Source of the DNA: an uncultured Lachnospiraceae bacterium
GTDB lineage: Bacteria > Bacillota > Clostridia > Lachnospirales > Lachnospiraceae
Direction of reading: 5' to 3'
Assembly (NCBI GenBank): GCA_902780385.1
Contig: CACZFF010000047.1
Location: 1 to 34,179, forward strand
DNA length: 34,179 nt
The notes beneath the pieces are model-generated. The model made no database searches, was not told the origin of the DNA, and saw nothing but the letters and a program-made list of their open reading frames with translations. The position numbers and the translations under genes were made by a program. Of this stretch, positions 9,408 to 16,790 are shown piece by piece; positions within the stretch are counted from its first letter, which is position 1; each line of letters begins with the position of its first letter.

Positions 9408-10676
9408 ATGACTTCGTATGATATCGTGATCGTCGGCGGCGGCCCCGCCGGCCTTGCAGCTGCCGTTTCCGCCAAAAAAGCCGGCACGGACAGCATCCTC
9501 ATCATCGAGCGCGACAAGGAACTGGGCGGCATCCTCAACCAGTGCATCCACAACGGTTTCGGACTCCACACCTTCAAAGAGGAACTGACCGGTCCCGAGT
9601 ACGCTTATCGCTTCATCGAGCAGGTCTATGACCTGGGAATCGAATACAAACTGGATACCATGGTCATGGATATCTCCCACGACAAGGTCGTGACTGCCAT
9701 GAACCGTACAGAAGGCATGTTTCAGATCCAGGCCGGCGCAGTCATCCTGGCCATGGGCTGCCGCGAGCGTCCCAGAGGCGCCCTGAACATCCCCGGCTAC
9801 CGTCCCGCCGGCATCTACAGCGCCGGTACAGCACAGCGCCTGGTCAACATGGAGGGCTATATGCCCGGACGTGAAGTCGTCATCCTGGGCTCCGGCGATA
9901 TCGGCCTGATCATGGCCCGCCGCATGACCTTCGAGGGCGCGACCGTCAAGGTGGTCGCGGAGCTGATGCCCTTCTCCGGCGGTCTCAAGAGAAATATCGT
10001 CCAGTGTCTGGATGACTACGGGATTCCGCTCAAGCTCTCCCACACCGTCGTGGACATCGAGGGCAAAGAGCGCGTCAAAGCCGTCACCATTGCTGAGGTC
10101 GGCCCCGACATGAAGCCCATCCCCGGAACAGAAGAGCGCTATACCTGCGATACACTTCTTCTTTCCACCGGCCTGATCCCCGAGAACGAGCTGTCCCGGG
10201 GCGCAGGTGTCGAAATGAATGCCGTCACCAGCGGTCCCGTCGTCAATGAGATCCTTGAGACCAGCATCCCCGGCGTCTTCGCCTGCGGCAACGTCCTCCA
10301 CGTGCATGACCTGGTGGACTATGTTTCCGAAGAGGCCACCCGCGCCGGCGAGAACGCGGCCAAATACGTCCAGAACGGCTGCAAGGACGAAAAGGAAGGC
10401 AATGATATCAAACTTGTTGCCACAGAGGGGGCCCGCTATACCGTGCCCTGCACTGTCAATGTCTCCCGCATGGACGAAAACCTCACCGTCCGTTTCCGTG
10501 TCGGTGCCGTGTTCAAGGACAGCTATGTCAGCGTCTATTTTGACGACGAGCGCGTCCAGCACAGGAAGAAGAGGATCATGGCCCCCGGTGAGATGGAACA
10601 GATCATCCTCCAGAAAAAGAAACTGGCGGACTACCCTGATCTGAAGACCATCACTGTCAAGATCGAGGCGGAATAA
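9408..10676 (+). CDS. GlpB-like FAD/NAD(P)-binding oxidoreductase
   Basis: The 422-residue protein has a thioredoxin-reductase-like two-dinucleotide-domain fold: VIVGGGPAGLAAA near residue 7 binds FAD, and EVVILGSGDIGLIMARR (near 155-171) is the second Rossmann motif. The C-terminal part contains the family-typical ACGNVLHVHDLVDYV segment. There is no redox-active Cys pair of the thioredoxin reductase kind. It begins two bases after the GlpA-like gene, with GGGAGG inside the end of that gene, and probably relays electrons from the GlpA-like subunit. Natural partners are the flanking genes. Confidence 0.85.
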   Translation: MTSYDIVIVGGGPAGLAAAVSAKKAGTDSILIIERDKELGGILNQCIHNGFGLHTFKEELTGPEYAYRFIEQVYDLGIEYKLDTMVMDISHDKVVTAMNRTEGMFQIQAGAVILAMGCRERPRGALNIPGYRPAGIYSAGTAQRLVNMEGYMPGREVVILGSGDIGLIMARRMTFEGATVKVVAELMPFSGGLKRNIVQCLDDYGIPLKLSHTVVDIEGKERVKAVTIAEVGPDMKPIPGTEERYTCDTLLLSTGLIPENELSRGAGVEMNAVTSGPVVNEILETSIPGVFACGNVLHVHDLVDYVSEEATRAGENAAKYVQNGCKDEKEGNDIKLVATEGARYTVPCTVNVSRMDENLTVRFRVGAVFKDSYVSVYFDDERVQHRKKRIMAPGEMEQIILQKKKLADYPDLKTITVKIEAE

Positions 10677-10814
10677 AATGACAGGTCTCTGCGTACGGAC
10701 AGGACGAACCCTCTGATGTCTGCCATTTCCATGGGAACATGGATACGACAAGCTTTCCGGCACCTGCCGGATTTGTGAGAGCGCCGCGTACGCACCGCAG
10801 AAATACGTCATTTT
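10675..10814 (+). other. Structured intergenic element between the GlpB-like and DUF1667 genes
   Basis: AAAATGAC (10675-10682) can pair with GTCATTTT (10807-10814), and TGCGTACG (10690-10697) with CGTACGCA (10787-10794). Inside are TCCATG-GGAA-CATGGA (10728-10743), TCCGGC-ACCT-GCCGGA (10756-10771) and a weaker GACAGG/CC...TGTC hairpin (about 10698-10720). The outer terminal repeats and interior hairpins fit either a structured RNA or a small MITE-like insertion. No open frame with a ribosome site is visible. Confidence 0.5.
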
Positions 10815-10855
10815 GATCATTAGTTATTTTTGAACAGGAGGTCATAACTGTAGGT

Positions 10856-11221
10856 ATGGAAAAAAGGAATCTGACTTGTATCGGCTGCCCTATGGGCTGC
10901 CAGATCACAGTGGAAGTTGAGGGTGAAGAAGTCTTCAGCGTCACAGGAAACACCTGCGCGATCGGAGACAAATACGCCCGCCAGGAAGTCACGCATCCCG
11001 AGCGCACTGTCACCTCTACGGTCGCTGTCACCGGAGGGGAAAAGGATCGCTGCAGTGTCAAGACCAAAGGCAATATACCCAAGGAAAAGATCTTCGCCTG
11101 CATGGATGCAATCGATCACGTCAAAGTTGCAGCACCGGTCCGCATCGGAGATGTCGTGATCGAAAACGTCTGCGGCACAGGCGTGGACGTCGTGGCGACC
11201 AAGAACGTGGACGCAGCCTGA
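10856..11221 (+). CDS. DUF1667 cysteine-rich protein of the glycerol-3-phosphate oxidation set
   Basis: The 121-residue protein begins with TCIGCPMGCQITVE, giving Cys8, Cys11, Cys15 and, further on, Cys34 in GNTCAIG, a pattern suited to binding an iron-sulfur cluster or zinc. DUF1667 proteins are regularly encoded after the GlpA-like and GlpB-like flavoproteins, so it is likely a small third subunit, perhaps the electron-transfer partner. AGGAGG lies at 10836-10841, 14 bases before the ATG, which is a little long; no better start is available. The 180-base gap before it holds the structured element at 10675-10814. Confidence 0.82.
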   Translation: MEKRNLTCIGCPMGCQITVEVEGEEVFSVTGNTCAIGDKYARQEVTHPERTVTSTVAVTGGEKDRCSVKTKGNIPKEKIFACMDAIDHVKVAAPVRIGDVVIENVCGTGVDVVATKNVDAA

Positions 11222-11267
11222 GACAGATAATTGAACAGGACAGGCTGTATAATACAATAAATGGCTG

Positions 11268-11295
11268 CGGTCACGCCCTCGAAGGGATGTGACCG
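11268..11295. repeat. GTTAC/ACGCCC-type hairpin repeat
   Basis: CGGTCAC followed by CCC pairs with GGG and GTGACCG around a short loop carrying TCGAA. It resembles the tops of the hairpins at 3965 and 24560 (CACGCCCT...GGG-TGTG). It follows the DUF1667 gene and may contribute to termination. Confidence 0.5.
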
Positions 11296-11318
11296 GTAAA
11301 AAATGAAACAATAAAAAA

Positions 11319-11360
11319 ACGTCTGCAGAAGTGAGAAAAAAGCTTCTGCAGACGTTTTTT
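11319..11360. terminator. Bidirectional terminator between convergent genes
   Basis: ACGTCTGCAGAAG (11319-11331) pairs perfectly with CTTCTGCAGACGT (11343-11355), with an A run on the left and a T run on the right. It can end the glycerol operon on the plus strand and the membrane-protein gene on the minus strand. Confidence 0.88.
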
Positions 11361-11428
11361 CACAGTTGCGGCAATGGGCGGGTGCCCGCAAACATGTATG
11401 ATCCGGGACCTGATCAGCCGGATGCAGA

Positions 11429-12004
11429 TCACTGCTCTACGGTGACAAGAAGATCCTTCGAGGTGGTCTCTCCCGTGGCCGGGCTGGTAATCTGGTAGGT
11501 GATCGTATAATCTCCGTGTACGGAGGTGTTGACCTCTCCTTTCAGATGAATATAACGGCTGAGGTCCGATCCGTCGCGGTCCCTCATAGTTACGATATAG
11601 TCATAGAAATTGAAATAATCGCCGACTTTCAGTGTCACGTGGTCATCGACCAGTTCGAGAATGGGACCGGTTTCGGATATTCCCTCTTCTTCATTGGATT
11701 CCTCGGATTCCTCGCTGCCCTCCTCGAAATCACCGTATTCTTCGTCTTCGGCTTCCGCGGGCGTTTCATAAGAGGTATATGCTTCACTGCTGTCCGCGGA
11801 ATTATAATCTTCGTAGGTCATGCTTTCCTCTGTCATCGCATCCGTGCTGTCGGGAGAGGAAGGGGCGGGGGCTTTCGCCGAGGGGCCGATCCTGGGACCG
11901 AATAAGAGGAATGCCAGAACAAATGCATTTACCACAACAAGGCCGATGATGATATACTTTACAAGAGGTTTACCGTTCAAATCGGATTGATTGAGAAAAT
12001 TCAT
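11429..12004 (-). CDS. Membrane-anchored protein with acidic linker and C-terminal Ig-like (DUF5011-type) domain
   Basis: The 191-residue protein has a single membrane segment at about residues 16-36 (YIIIGLVVVNAFVLAFLLF), followed by a Ser/Pro/Glu-rich, acidic and probably unstructured linker (about 40-110). The C-terminal 80 residues, from PILELVDDHVTLKVGDYF to the end, look like a bacterial Ig-like domain of the DUF5011 kind, with the typical GDYTITYQITSPATGETTSKDLLVTV ending in pieces. It would be anchored in the membrane and exposed outside. AGAAGGTG precedes the start. No function can be assigned. Confidence 0.7.
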   Translation of the reverse strand: MNFLNQSDLNGKPLVKYIIIGLVVVNAFVLAFLLFGPRIGPSAKAPAPSSPDSTDAMTEESMTYEDYNSADSSEAYTSYETPAEAEDEEYGDFEEGSEESEESNEEEGISETGPILELVDDHVTLKVGDYFNFYDYIVTMRDRDGSDLSRYIHLKGEVNTSVHGDYTITYQITSPATGETTSKDLLVTVEQ

Positions 12005-12110
12005 ATCTTCACCTTCTCTAAGGATCGCGGTTTATACTTCATCGCGCAATACCCGCGGGCGAGTCCCCGACGAGGTGCTGCGGCCTGTAAAACAAGGCTA
12101 ATCTAAGAGC

Positions 12111-12140
12111 ATTATAACAGCAAAACACTTATTCATTCAA
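12111..12140 (-). promoter_or_regulatory. Promoter of the Ig-like membrane protein gene
   Basis: On the minus strand TTGAAT (12140-12135) and TATAAT (12116-12111) are separated by 18 bases. The start codon lies about 107 bases further, giving a leader of roughly 100 bases in which no clear structure was seen. Confidence 0.55.
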
Positions 12141-12212
12141 GTTGTCATTCAGGAACAGGAAAGGATCAGGAAAGGAACGGTCAGGAAGGAACAGGAAAGG
12201 AATACGGGAGAG

Positions 12213-12647
12213 ATGGACCAGCAGAAAAAAATCGATATTACTAAACCGGGGATTGCCTTTTCGATGAAGCTTGTGGAAAACAATCCTTTTATGCAGTGGA
12301 ACCGCATTGAAGTGGACGAACTGGATGAGGATCATTGCCTGTGTCATGTGGAGCTACGCCATGAGCAGACAAATCCCAACGGTCTTGCCCACGGCGGTCT
12401 CCTCTTTACGATGGCGGATGTCGCGGCGTCTGCCCTGGCAAGGGCGGACGGACGCAACTATTCCACACTGGACGCGAACATTCATTATATGCGGAATGTA
12501 AAAGAGGGGGTCATTATTGCTGAGGCTTCCATGATCCGCCGCGGACGGACATCTGTCCTGATTGAGGTCAGCATCCGCAGCGGCGAGGGAAAGGAACTGA
12601 CCCGTGTGACGGTCACCATGTTCTGCATAGCCCCCGCCGCCAAATAG
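12213..12647 (+). CDS. PaaI-family hotdog thioesterase
   Basis: This 144-residue protein is a single-hotdog acyl-CoA thioesterase of the PaaI group. The diagnostic segment NPNGLAHGGLLFTMADVAA (near 52-70) contains the conserved Asn, His-Gly-Gly and acidic residue of the active site. The acyl substrate cannot be read. The ATG is preceded by a long purine-rich tract in which CAGGAAAGGA-like units repeat (12149-12203), so several ribosome-site-like motifs stand in a row. A terminator follows at 12703-12745. Confidence 0.88.
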   Translation: MDQQKKIDITKPGIAFSMKLVENNPFMQWNRIEVDELDEDHCLCHVELRHEQTNPNGLAHGGLLFTMADVAASALARADGRNYSTLDANIHYMRNVKEGVIIAEASMIRRGRTSVLIEVSIRSGEGKELTRVTVTMFCIAPAAK

Positions 12648-12702
12648 GACACAGCCTCTTTATTCCTTATTGCGCAAGGATCGCGAGAGAGCCCCGGATA
12701 TG

Positions 12703-12745
12703 CTGCTGTCGCACCCATGTGGGCGCGGCAGCAGATTTTATTTTT
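12703..12745 (+). terminator. Terminator of the thioesterase gene
   Basis: CTGCTGTCGC (12703-12712) pairs with GCGGCAGCAG (12725-12734), CCC with GGG across a single mismatch, loop ATGT, then ATTTTATTTTT. It overlaps the last codons of the convergent methyltransferase gene. Confidence 0.8.
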
Positions 12746-14012
12746 CGTCGATGACCTGAAAGATATAGAATTTTAAATAATAGGATTCTTCCGATGCCCA
12801 GAGGATCGGGTGATCGGCTGCCTGGGTGCGGAATTCCACCTGGCGCAGCCGTTTGTGTGCGTCTTTTGCCGCCTGCGCAATGGTGTCCCTGAAAAGGGCC
12901 GGATCCATGAAATGGGAGCAGGAACAGGTGGCCAGAAATCCGCCGTCCCGGACCAGACGAAGACCTCTCTGGTTGATCTCGCGGTAACCGCGCACGGCGG
13001 CTTTGACGGAATTCCTGGATTTTGTGAAAGCAGGTGGATCCAGGATCACGACATCGTAGAGCTCTCCCTTCTGGTGGAGAGAGGGAAGAAGGTCAAAAAT
13101 GTCCGCGCAGAGATACTGCAGGCGGGTACCGGCTTCGTTGGTCAGCCATCCAGTATCATCCGGGAGAAAACCGTTCAGCTTCGCGTTTTCCGCCGCCTGC
13201 TCTATGGCCAGGTCGGAGGCGTCGACACTGGTGACTTCAGCTGCGCCGGCCAGGGCCGCGTTCAGTCCGAAGGACCCGGTGTGTGTAAAGCAGTCCAGGA
13301 CACGGGCACCGGGGCAGAGTCTGGCAATGGCGCGGCGGTTTTCCTTCTGGTCCAGGAAAAAGCCTGTCTTCTGACCGTTTTCGACATCGACAATATAGCG
13401 GACGCCGTTTTCCGTGATCGGAACGAGGGTATCAAAGGAATCCCCGATAAAGCCCTTTGTGCGGGGAAGTCCTTCTTTTTCGCGGACCTTGGCATCGCTG
13501 CGCTCATAAATACCGCGCACGCGGATTCCGTCTTCTGCCAGGACCCGGGTCAGGGCATCCAGAATGATCGGCTTGAGCCTGTCGATTCCCAGGGCCAGCG
13601 ATTCCACCACAAGGACATCTTCATATTTATCAACCGTGATACCGGGAAGGAAGTCCGCCTCTCCGAAGATCACACGGCAGGAGGAAGTGTCGATCACCTT
13701 TTTGCGGTAGTTCCATGCGGCGCGCACCCGCTCCTCGAGAAAAGCAGGCGTGATGGCCTGCTCTTTTTTTCTGCTCAGCATGCGGATACAGATCTTTGAT
13801 GCGGTGTTGATGAATCCCCATCCCAGAAAATATCCGTCAAAATCCTCGACGGCCAGAATATCTCCGTCCTCAAAAGTACCGTCTACGCGGCTGATCTCAT
13901 TGTCATAAATCCAGAGCCCGCCGGACTTGAAAGCCCGTGCTCCGCCTTTTTTGATGCGGGCGGCGGCTCCGCCCGCCAGATTCTCATTCATATGCTCTCT
14001 GTAATCTGTCAT
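12738..14012 (-). CDS. RlmI-like class I rRNA cytosine-C5 methyltransferase
   Basis: The 424-residue protein has an N-terminal PUA-like RNA-binding domain (about 16-85, RIKKGGARAFKSGGLWIYDNEI), a central EEHD-like domain and a Rossmann methyltransferase domain. Motif I is VLDCFTHTGSFGLNAAL (238-254), motif IV VILDPPAFTKS (322-332), and CSCS (363-366) holds the catalytic-type Cys. This matches the RlmI/RlmK-type 23S rRNA methyltransferases, which run near 400 residues. The start at 14012 follows AGGAGG with a normal gap; longer in-frame extensions run through a palindromic repeat and the neighbouring gene's leader and are rejected. The modified base is inferred from family. Confidence 0.88.
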   Translation of the reverse strand: MTDYREHMNENLAGGAAARIKKGGARAFKSGGLWIYDNEISRVDGTFEDGDILAVEDFDGYFLGWGFINTASKICIRMLSRKKEQAITPAFLEERVRAAWNYRKKVIDTSSCRVIFGEADFLPGITVDKYEDVLVVESLALGIDRLKPIILDALTRVLAEDGIRVRGIYERSDAKVREKEGLPRTKGFIGDSFDTLVPITENGVRYIVDVENGQKTGFFLDQKENRRAIARLCPGARVLDCFTHTGSFGLNAALAGAAEVTSVDASDLAIEQAAENAKLNGFLPDDTGWLTNEAGTRLQYLCADIFDLLPSLHQKGELYDVVILDPPAFTKSRNSVKAAVRGYREINQRGLRLVRDGGFLATCSCSHFMDPALFRDTIAQAAKDAHKRLRQVEFRTQAADHPILWASEESYYLKFYIFQVIDEK

Positions 14013-14080
14013 CAGGTATTTCCTCCTGTTTATTGTCTCATTATCATATTCAGGTTTTAGGATTTTTGCAAGCATGAGCG

Positions 14081-14163
14081 GAACATGGGGACGGTCCTTT
14101 TGTGTCTGTCCCCGTGTCCAATTAGGACAAGGGGACAGACACAAAAGGACCGTCCCCATGTTC
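14081..14163. repeat. Long palindromic repeat, GGGGACGG family, copy 2
   Basis: A perfect 33-base inverted repeat (14081-14113 with 14131-14163) is extended by five more pairs (TGTCC with GGACA) after one mismatch, leaving a five-base loop. The outer part GGGGACGGTCC is shared with the other copies, while the inner TTTTGTGTCTGTCCCC differs. It lies in the divergent gap between the methyltransferase and DegV genes. Confidence 0.88.
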
Positions 14164-14280
14164 TTCTGTGCTAACTTTCTGTCATATGATATTATATGTT
14201 TATGAAAACCACATGGCGGCATTTTCGATGCTATATCAGCCGCCAAGGGCATTGGATTTGGATATATAAAGGAATGAGGA

Positions 14281-15156
14281 ATGGACTGGAAGGAACATAT
14301 GAATGCGGAGAAGGCAGCGGTTCTTGTCGACTCAGGCTGTGACATTGCGCAGGAATGTATAGACAAATACGGCTTGTGGCTGTTACCGCTGCACATTGAT
14401 TACCCTGAGAAAGCTTATCTGGACGGTGTGGACATAGATCCGCAGATGGTGTATGACCGCTACCCCAGGGACTATCCCAAGACTTCGACGCCCTCCCTGC
14501 AGGAGGTGCTGGACAAGCTGGAGGAGATGGCGGACGCGGGGATCGAGAAGGTCATTGCCGTATGTATTTCCAGCGGGCTGAGCGGGACATGGAACGCAGT
14601 GCGCCTCGCCGCTCTTCATCAGGACCGTGTGCAGGTCTTTGTTTTTGATACGAAAAATATTTCCGTGGCATGCGGCCTTCTGGGGATCTGGGCGGCACAC
14701 AAACTGTCGCAAGGAATGTCCTATGAAGAAGTCTGCCGGGGCCTGCAGGACAAAATCTATGATTCAAAGGTTATGTTCTACATGGATACACTGGAATATC
14801 TTAAACGCGGCGGCCGGATCGGAACGGTCTCCTCGATGATCGGGCAGGCATTGAAGATCAAACCGATCATTTCCTGTAATAAGGAAGGCATTTACTACAC
14901 AGTTTCGCTGATCCGCGGAAGTAAACAGGGCAAGAAGAAGCTGCTGAATGAAATGCTCAAATTCTGCCGCGGCCACAAGGTGTGGATCGGCCTGGGACAC
15001 GGAGCGGCCCCCCTGGAACTGGAAGAGATGGGCAGAATGCTGACAGGTGAACTCGGGGAAAATGCGGAGATCCTCTACAGCAAGCAGATTGCCGCGACCC
15101 TGGCCCTTAATACAGGTCCCGGCCTTGTCGGCGTAGCGGCTCTGCTGGATCCGTAA
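14281..15156 (+). CDS. DegV family fatty-acid-binding protein
   Basis: The 291-residue protein belongs to the DegV family, which binds fatty acids and in some Firmicutes serves as FakB for the fatty-acid kinase. The N-terminal AAVLVDSGCDI, the TSTPSLQEVLDKLEE segment with Thr/Ser ligand contacts, ISSGLSGTWNAVRLAA and the YLKRGGRIG motif are typical. AAAGGA lies seven bases before the ATG at 14281; a second in-frame ATG at 14299 is also possible and would give 285 residues. No FakA gene is in the window. Two terminators follow. Confidence 0.9.
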   Translation: MDWKEHMNAEKAAVLVDSGCDIAQECIDKYGLWLLPLHIDYPEKAYLDGVDIDPQMVYDRYPRDYPKTSTPSLQEVLDKLEEMADAGIEKVIAVCISSGLSGTWNAVRLAALHQDRVQVFVFDTKNISVACGLLGIWAAHKLSQGMSYEEVCRGLQDKIYDSKVMFYMDTLEYLKRGGRIGTVSSMIGQALKIKPIISCNKEGIYYTVSLIRGSKQGKKKLLNEMLKFCRGHKVWIGLGHGAAPLELEEMGRMLTGELGENAEILYSKQIAATLALNTGPGLVGVAALLDP

Positions 15157-15182
15157 TTATCTGTCAGAGGATCCGGTTTTTT
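15145..15182 (+). terminator. Terminator overlapping the end of the DegV gene
   Basis: CTGGATCC (15145-15152) pairs with GGATCCGG (15169-15176) with one GU pair, followed by six T. The stem includes the last codons and the loop contains the stop codon. Confidence 0.55.
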
Positions 15183-15242
15183 CACAGGGACTGCACACAC
15201 TCTCCGCTGGAGGTGTGCTGCGACGAATAGAGAATACAAATA

Positions 15243-15282
15243 CAGGCGGAAGAGGGGCGACAGTCTTCCGCCTGTTTTTTTT
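15243..15282 (+). terminator. Strong terminator downstream of the DegV gene
   Basis: CAGGCGGAAGA (15243-15253) pairs perfectly with TCTTCCGCCTG (15264-15274) around a ten-base loop and is followed by eight T. Confidence 0.9.
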
Positions 15283-15397
15283 GTCAAAATACAGATTGAG
15301 CCGGACACAATGAGTCAGATCAGTCATGCAGGCAGGCCCAAAAATGAGTAATTTTGTATACATGTATATTTTTATTCGATTTTTTCTGTGTTTAGAC

Positions 15398-15426
15398 TGG
15401 AAAAATATGAGTACCCGCTTTATAAT
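15398..15426 (+). promoter_or_regulatory. Probable promoter of the aminotransferase gene
   Basis: A perfect TATAAT (15421-15426) lies 17 bases after TGGAAA (15398-15403), a weak -35 box. A 12-base palindrome TATACATGTATA (15357-15368) lies about 30 bases upstream and could be a regulator site. The rest of the 15283-15397 stretch shows nothing coding. Confidence 0.45.
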
Positions 15427-15529
15427 AGAGTATCTGTTTGGCATGATAAAGTATAAAAGTGCTGAAAAGTGAGCAATATCGGCGTAAAAAAACGACGCCC
15501 CGGAACAGGAAACTGGAGGAAGGTTCATT

Positions 15530-16561
15530 ATGGAAAAGAAAAACATCGATTGGAGTAACCTGGGATTTGGATATATGGTCACAGACAAGCGCTATGTGTC
15601 CATGTTTAAGAATGGCGCATGGGATGACGGCGCCCTGATCAGCGACGATAAGATCGTCATGAGCGAGGATGCAGGTGTCCTGCACTATTCACAGTCTATT
15701 TTTGAAGGACTCAAGGCCTATACGACTGAGGATGGCCGTATCGTGTGCTTCCGCCCCGACCTGAATGCAGACCGTATGTACAATTCCGCACTGCGTATGG
15801 AAATGCCTCCTTTCCCGAGGGACCGCTTTATCGATTCTGTCGTGCAGACCGTCAAGGCCAATGCAGCATGGGTACCCCCCTATGGCACAGGCGCGACTCT
15901 GTATGTACGTCCCCTTATGTTCGGTATCAGTCCCGTTATCGGCGTTAAGCCCGCGGAAGAATATATGTACCGTGTCTTCGTGACACCTGTCGGCCCTTAC
16001 TTCAAGGGCGGCGCGACCCCGATCCAGATCAAGGTCAGTGACTATGACCGCGCGGCACCGCGGGGAACCGGCCACATCAAAGCCGGCCTGAACTACGCAA
16101 TGAGCCTGTTGCCCGTTATGGAAGCCCACAGAGAGGGATTCGCTGAGAACCTCTATCTTGATCCCGCTACCCGCACCAAGATCGAGGAGACCGGCGGCGC
16201 CAATATCATCTTCGTAGACGCAGACGGAAATCTGGTCATCCCGACTTCCGACAGCATCCTGCCCTCCATCACACGCCGCAGCATCCACTACGTCGCGGAG
16301 CACTATCTCGGACTCAAGGTCACCGAGCGTGTTGTCACCCTCAAGGAAGTGGAAGAAGGCAACTTCAAGGAAGCCGGACTGTGCGGCACTGCTGCAGTTA
16401 TTTCTCCCCTTGGCTGCATCAACGATCACGGAAAAGAGATCTTCTTCTCCAACGGCATGGAGAAGGTCGGCCCTGTCATCCAGAAGCTGTATGACACCCT
16501 GACCGGCATCCAGGCAGGCCGCATCGAGCCGCCGGAAGGCTGGATCGTCGAGATCTGCTGA
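15530..16561 (+). CDS. ilvE: Branched-chain amino-acid aminotransferase
   Basis: The 343-residue PLP fold-type IV aminotransferase interconverts Leu, Ile and Val with their 2-keto acids. Lys184 in GTGHIKAGLNYA is the PLP-binding Lys, and ETGGANIIFVDADG with the following SILPSITRRSI matches the class IV signature. The length and the N-terminal FGYMVTDKRYVSMF fit the long bacterial/eukaryotic BCAT type II group. The ATG follows GGAGGAAGG. IorAB, which consumes 2-keto acids, is encoded next after 229 bases of repeat-rich gap. Confidence 0.93.
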   Translation: MEKKNIDWSNLGFGYMVTDKRYVSMFKNGAWDDGALISDDKIVMSEDAGVLHYSQSIFEGLKAYTTEDGRIVCFRPDLNADRMYNSALRMEMPPFPRDRFIDSVVQTVKANAAWVPPYGTGATLYVRPLMFGISPVIGVKPAEEYMYRVFVTPVGPYFKGGATPIQIKVSDYDRAAPRGTGHIKAGLNYAMSLLPVMEAHREGFAENLYLDPATRTKIEETGGANIIFVDADGNLVIPTSDSILPSITRRSIHYVAEHYLGLKVTERVVTLKEVEEGNFKEAGLCGTAAVISPLGCINDHGKEIFFSNGMEKVGPVIQKLYDTLTGIQAGRIEPPEGWIVEIC

Positions 16562-16615
16562 TAGAACTGATAGAACTGCCGGAATTGTCAGCAGGATTAC
16601 GCGGTTTTGCCGCCC

Positions 16616-16667
16616 TATGACAGAGTATCAGGACTGTCGACTGCTGTATGACAGAGTATCAGGACTG
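16616..16667. repeat. Pair of 21-base direct repeats
   Basis: A 21-base unit beginning TATGACAGAGTATC occurs at 16616-16636 and again, identically, at 16647-16667. Looser GATTATC/TATCAGGAT motifs continue to 16722, so the gap after ilvE looks like decayed tandem repetition. Confidence 0.75.
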
Positions 16668-16728
16668 CATGAAAGATTATCCGGATTATCTGAAATCATG
16701 ATTATCCGCAATTATCAGGATAGAAACT

Positions 16729-16753
16729 GGGGACACACTTAACGCGTGTCCCC
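16729..16753. repeat. Short GGGGACAC hairpin upstream of iorA
   Basis: GGGGACAC (16729-16736) pairs with GTGTCCCC (16746-16753) around a ten-base interior. It resembles a shortened member of the GGGGAC palindromes and lies 38 bases before the iorA start. Confidence 0.5.
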
Positions 16754-16790
16754 ATTGTTTAGAGTAGATTATATTTACCAGGAGTTTTTT

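Noticed and set aside
9147-10820. Long open frame on the minus strand opposite the GlpA/GlpB-like genes
   Set aside because: It mirrors the codon pattern of two well-supported flavoprotein genes, has no ribosome site and resembles no family.
14013-14396. N-terminal extension of the rRNA methyltransferase
   Set aside because: Runs through the palindromic repeat and the DegV gene; a strong ribosome site supports the start at 14012.
15283-15529. T-box or other riboswitch before ilvE
   Set aside because: No T-box GGTGG element, antiterminator or terminator with T run lies between the promoter and the gene.
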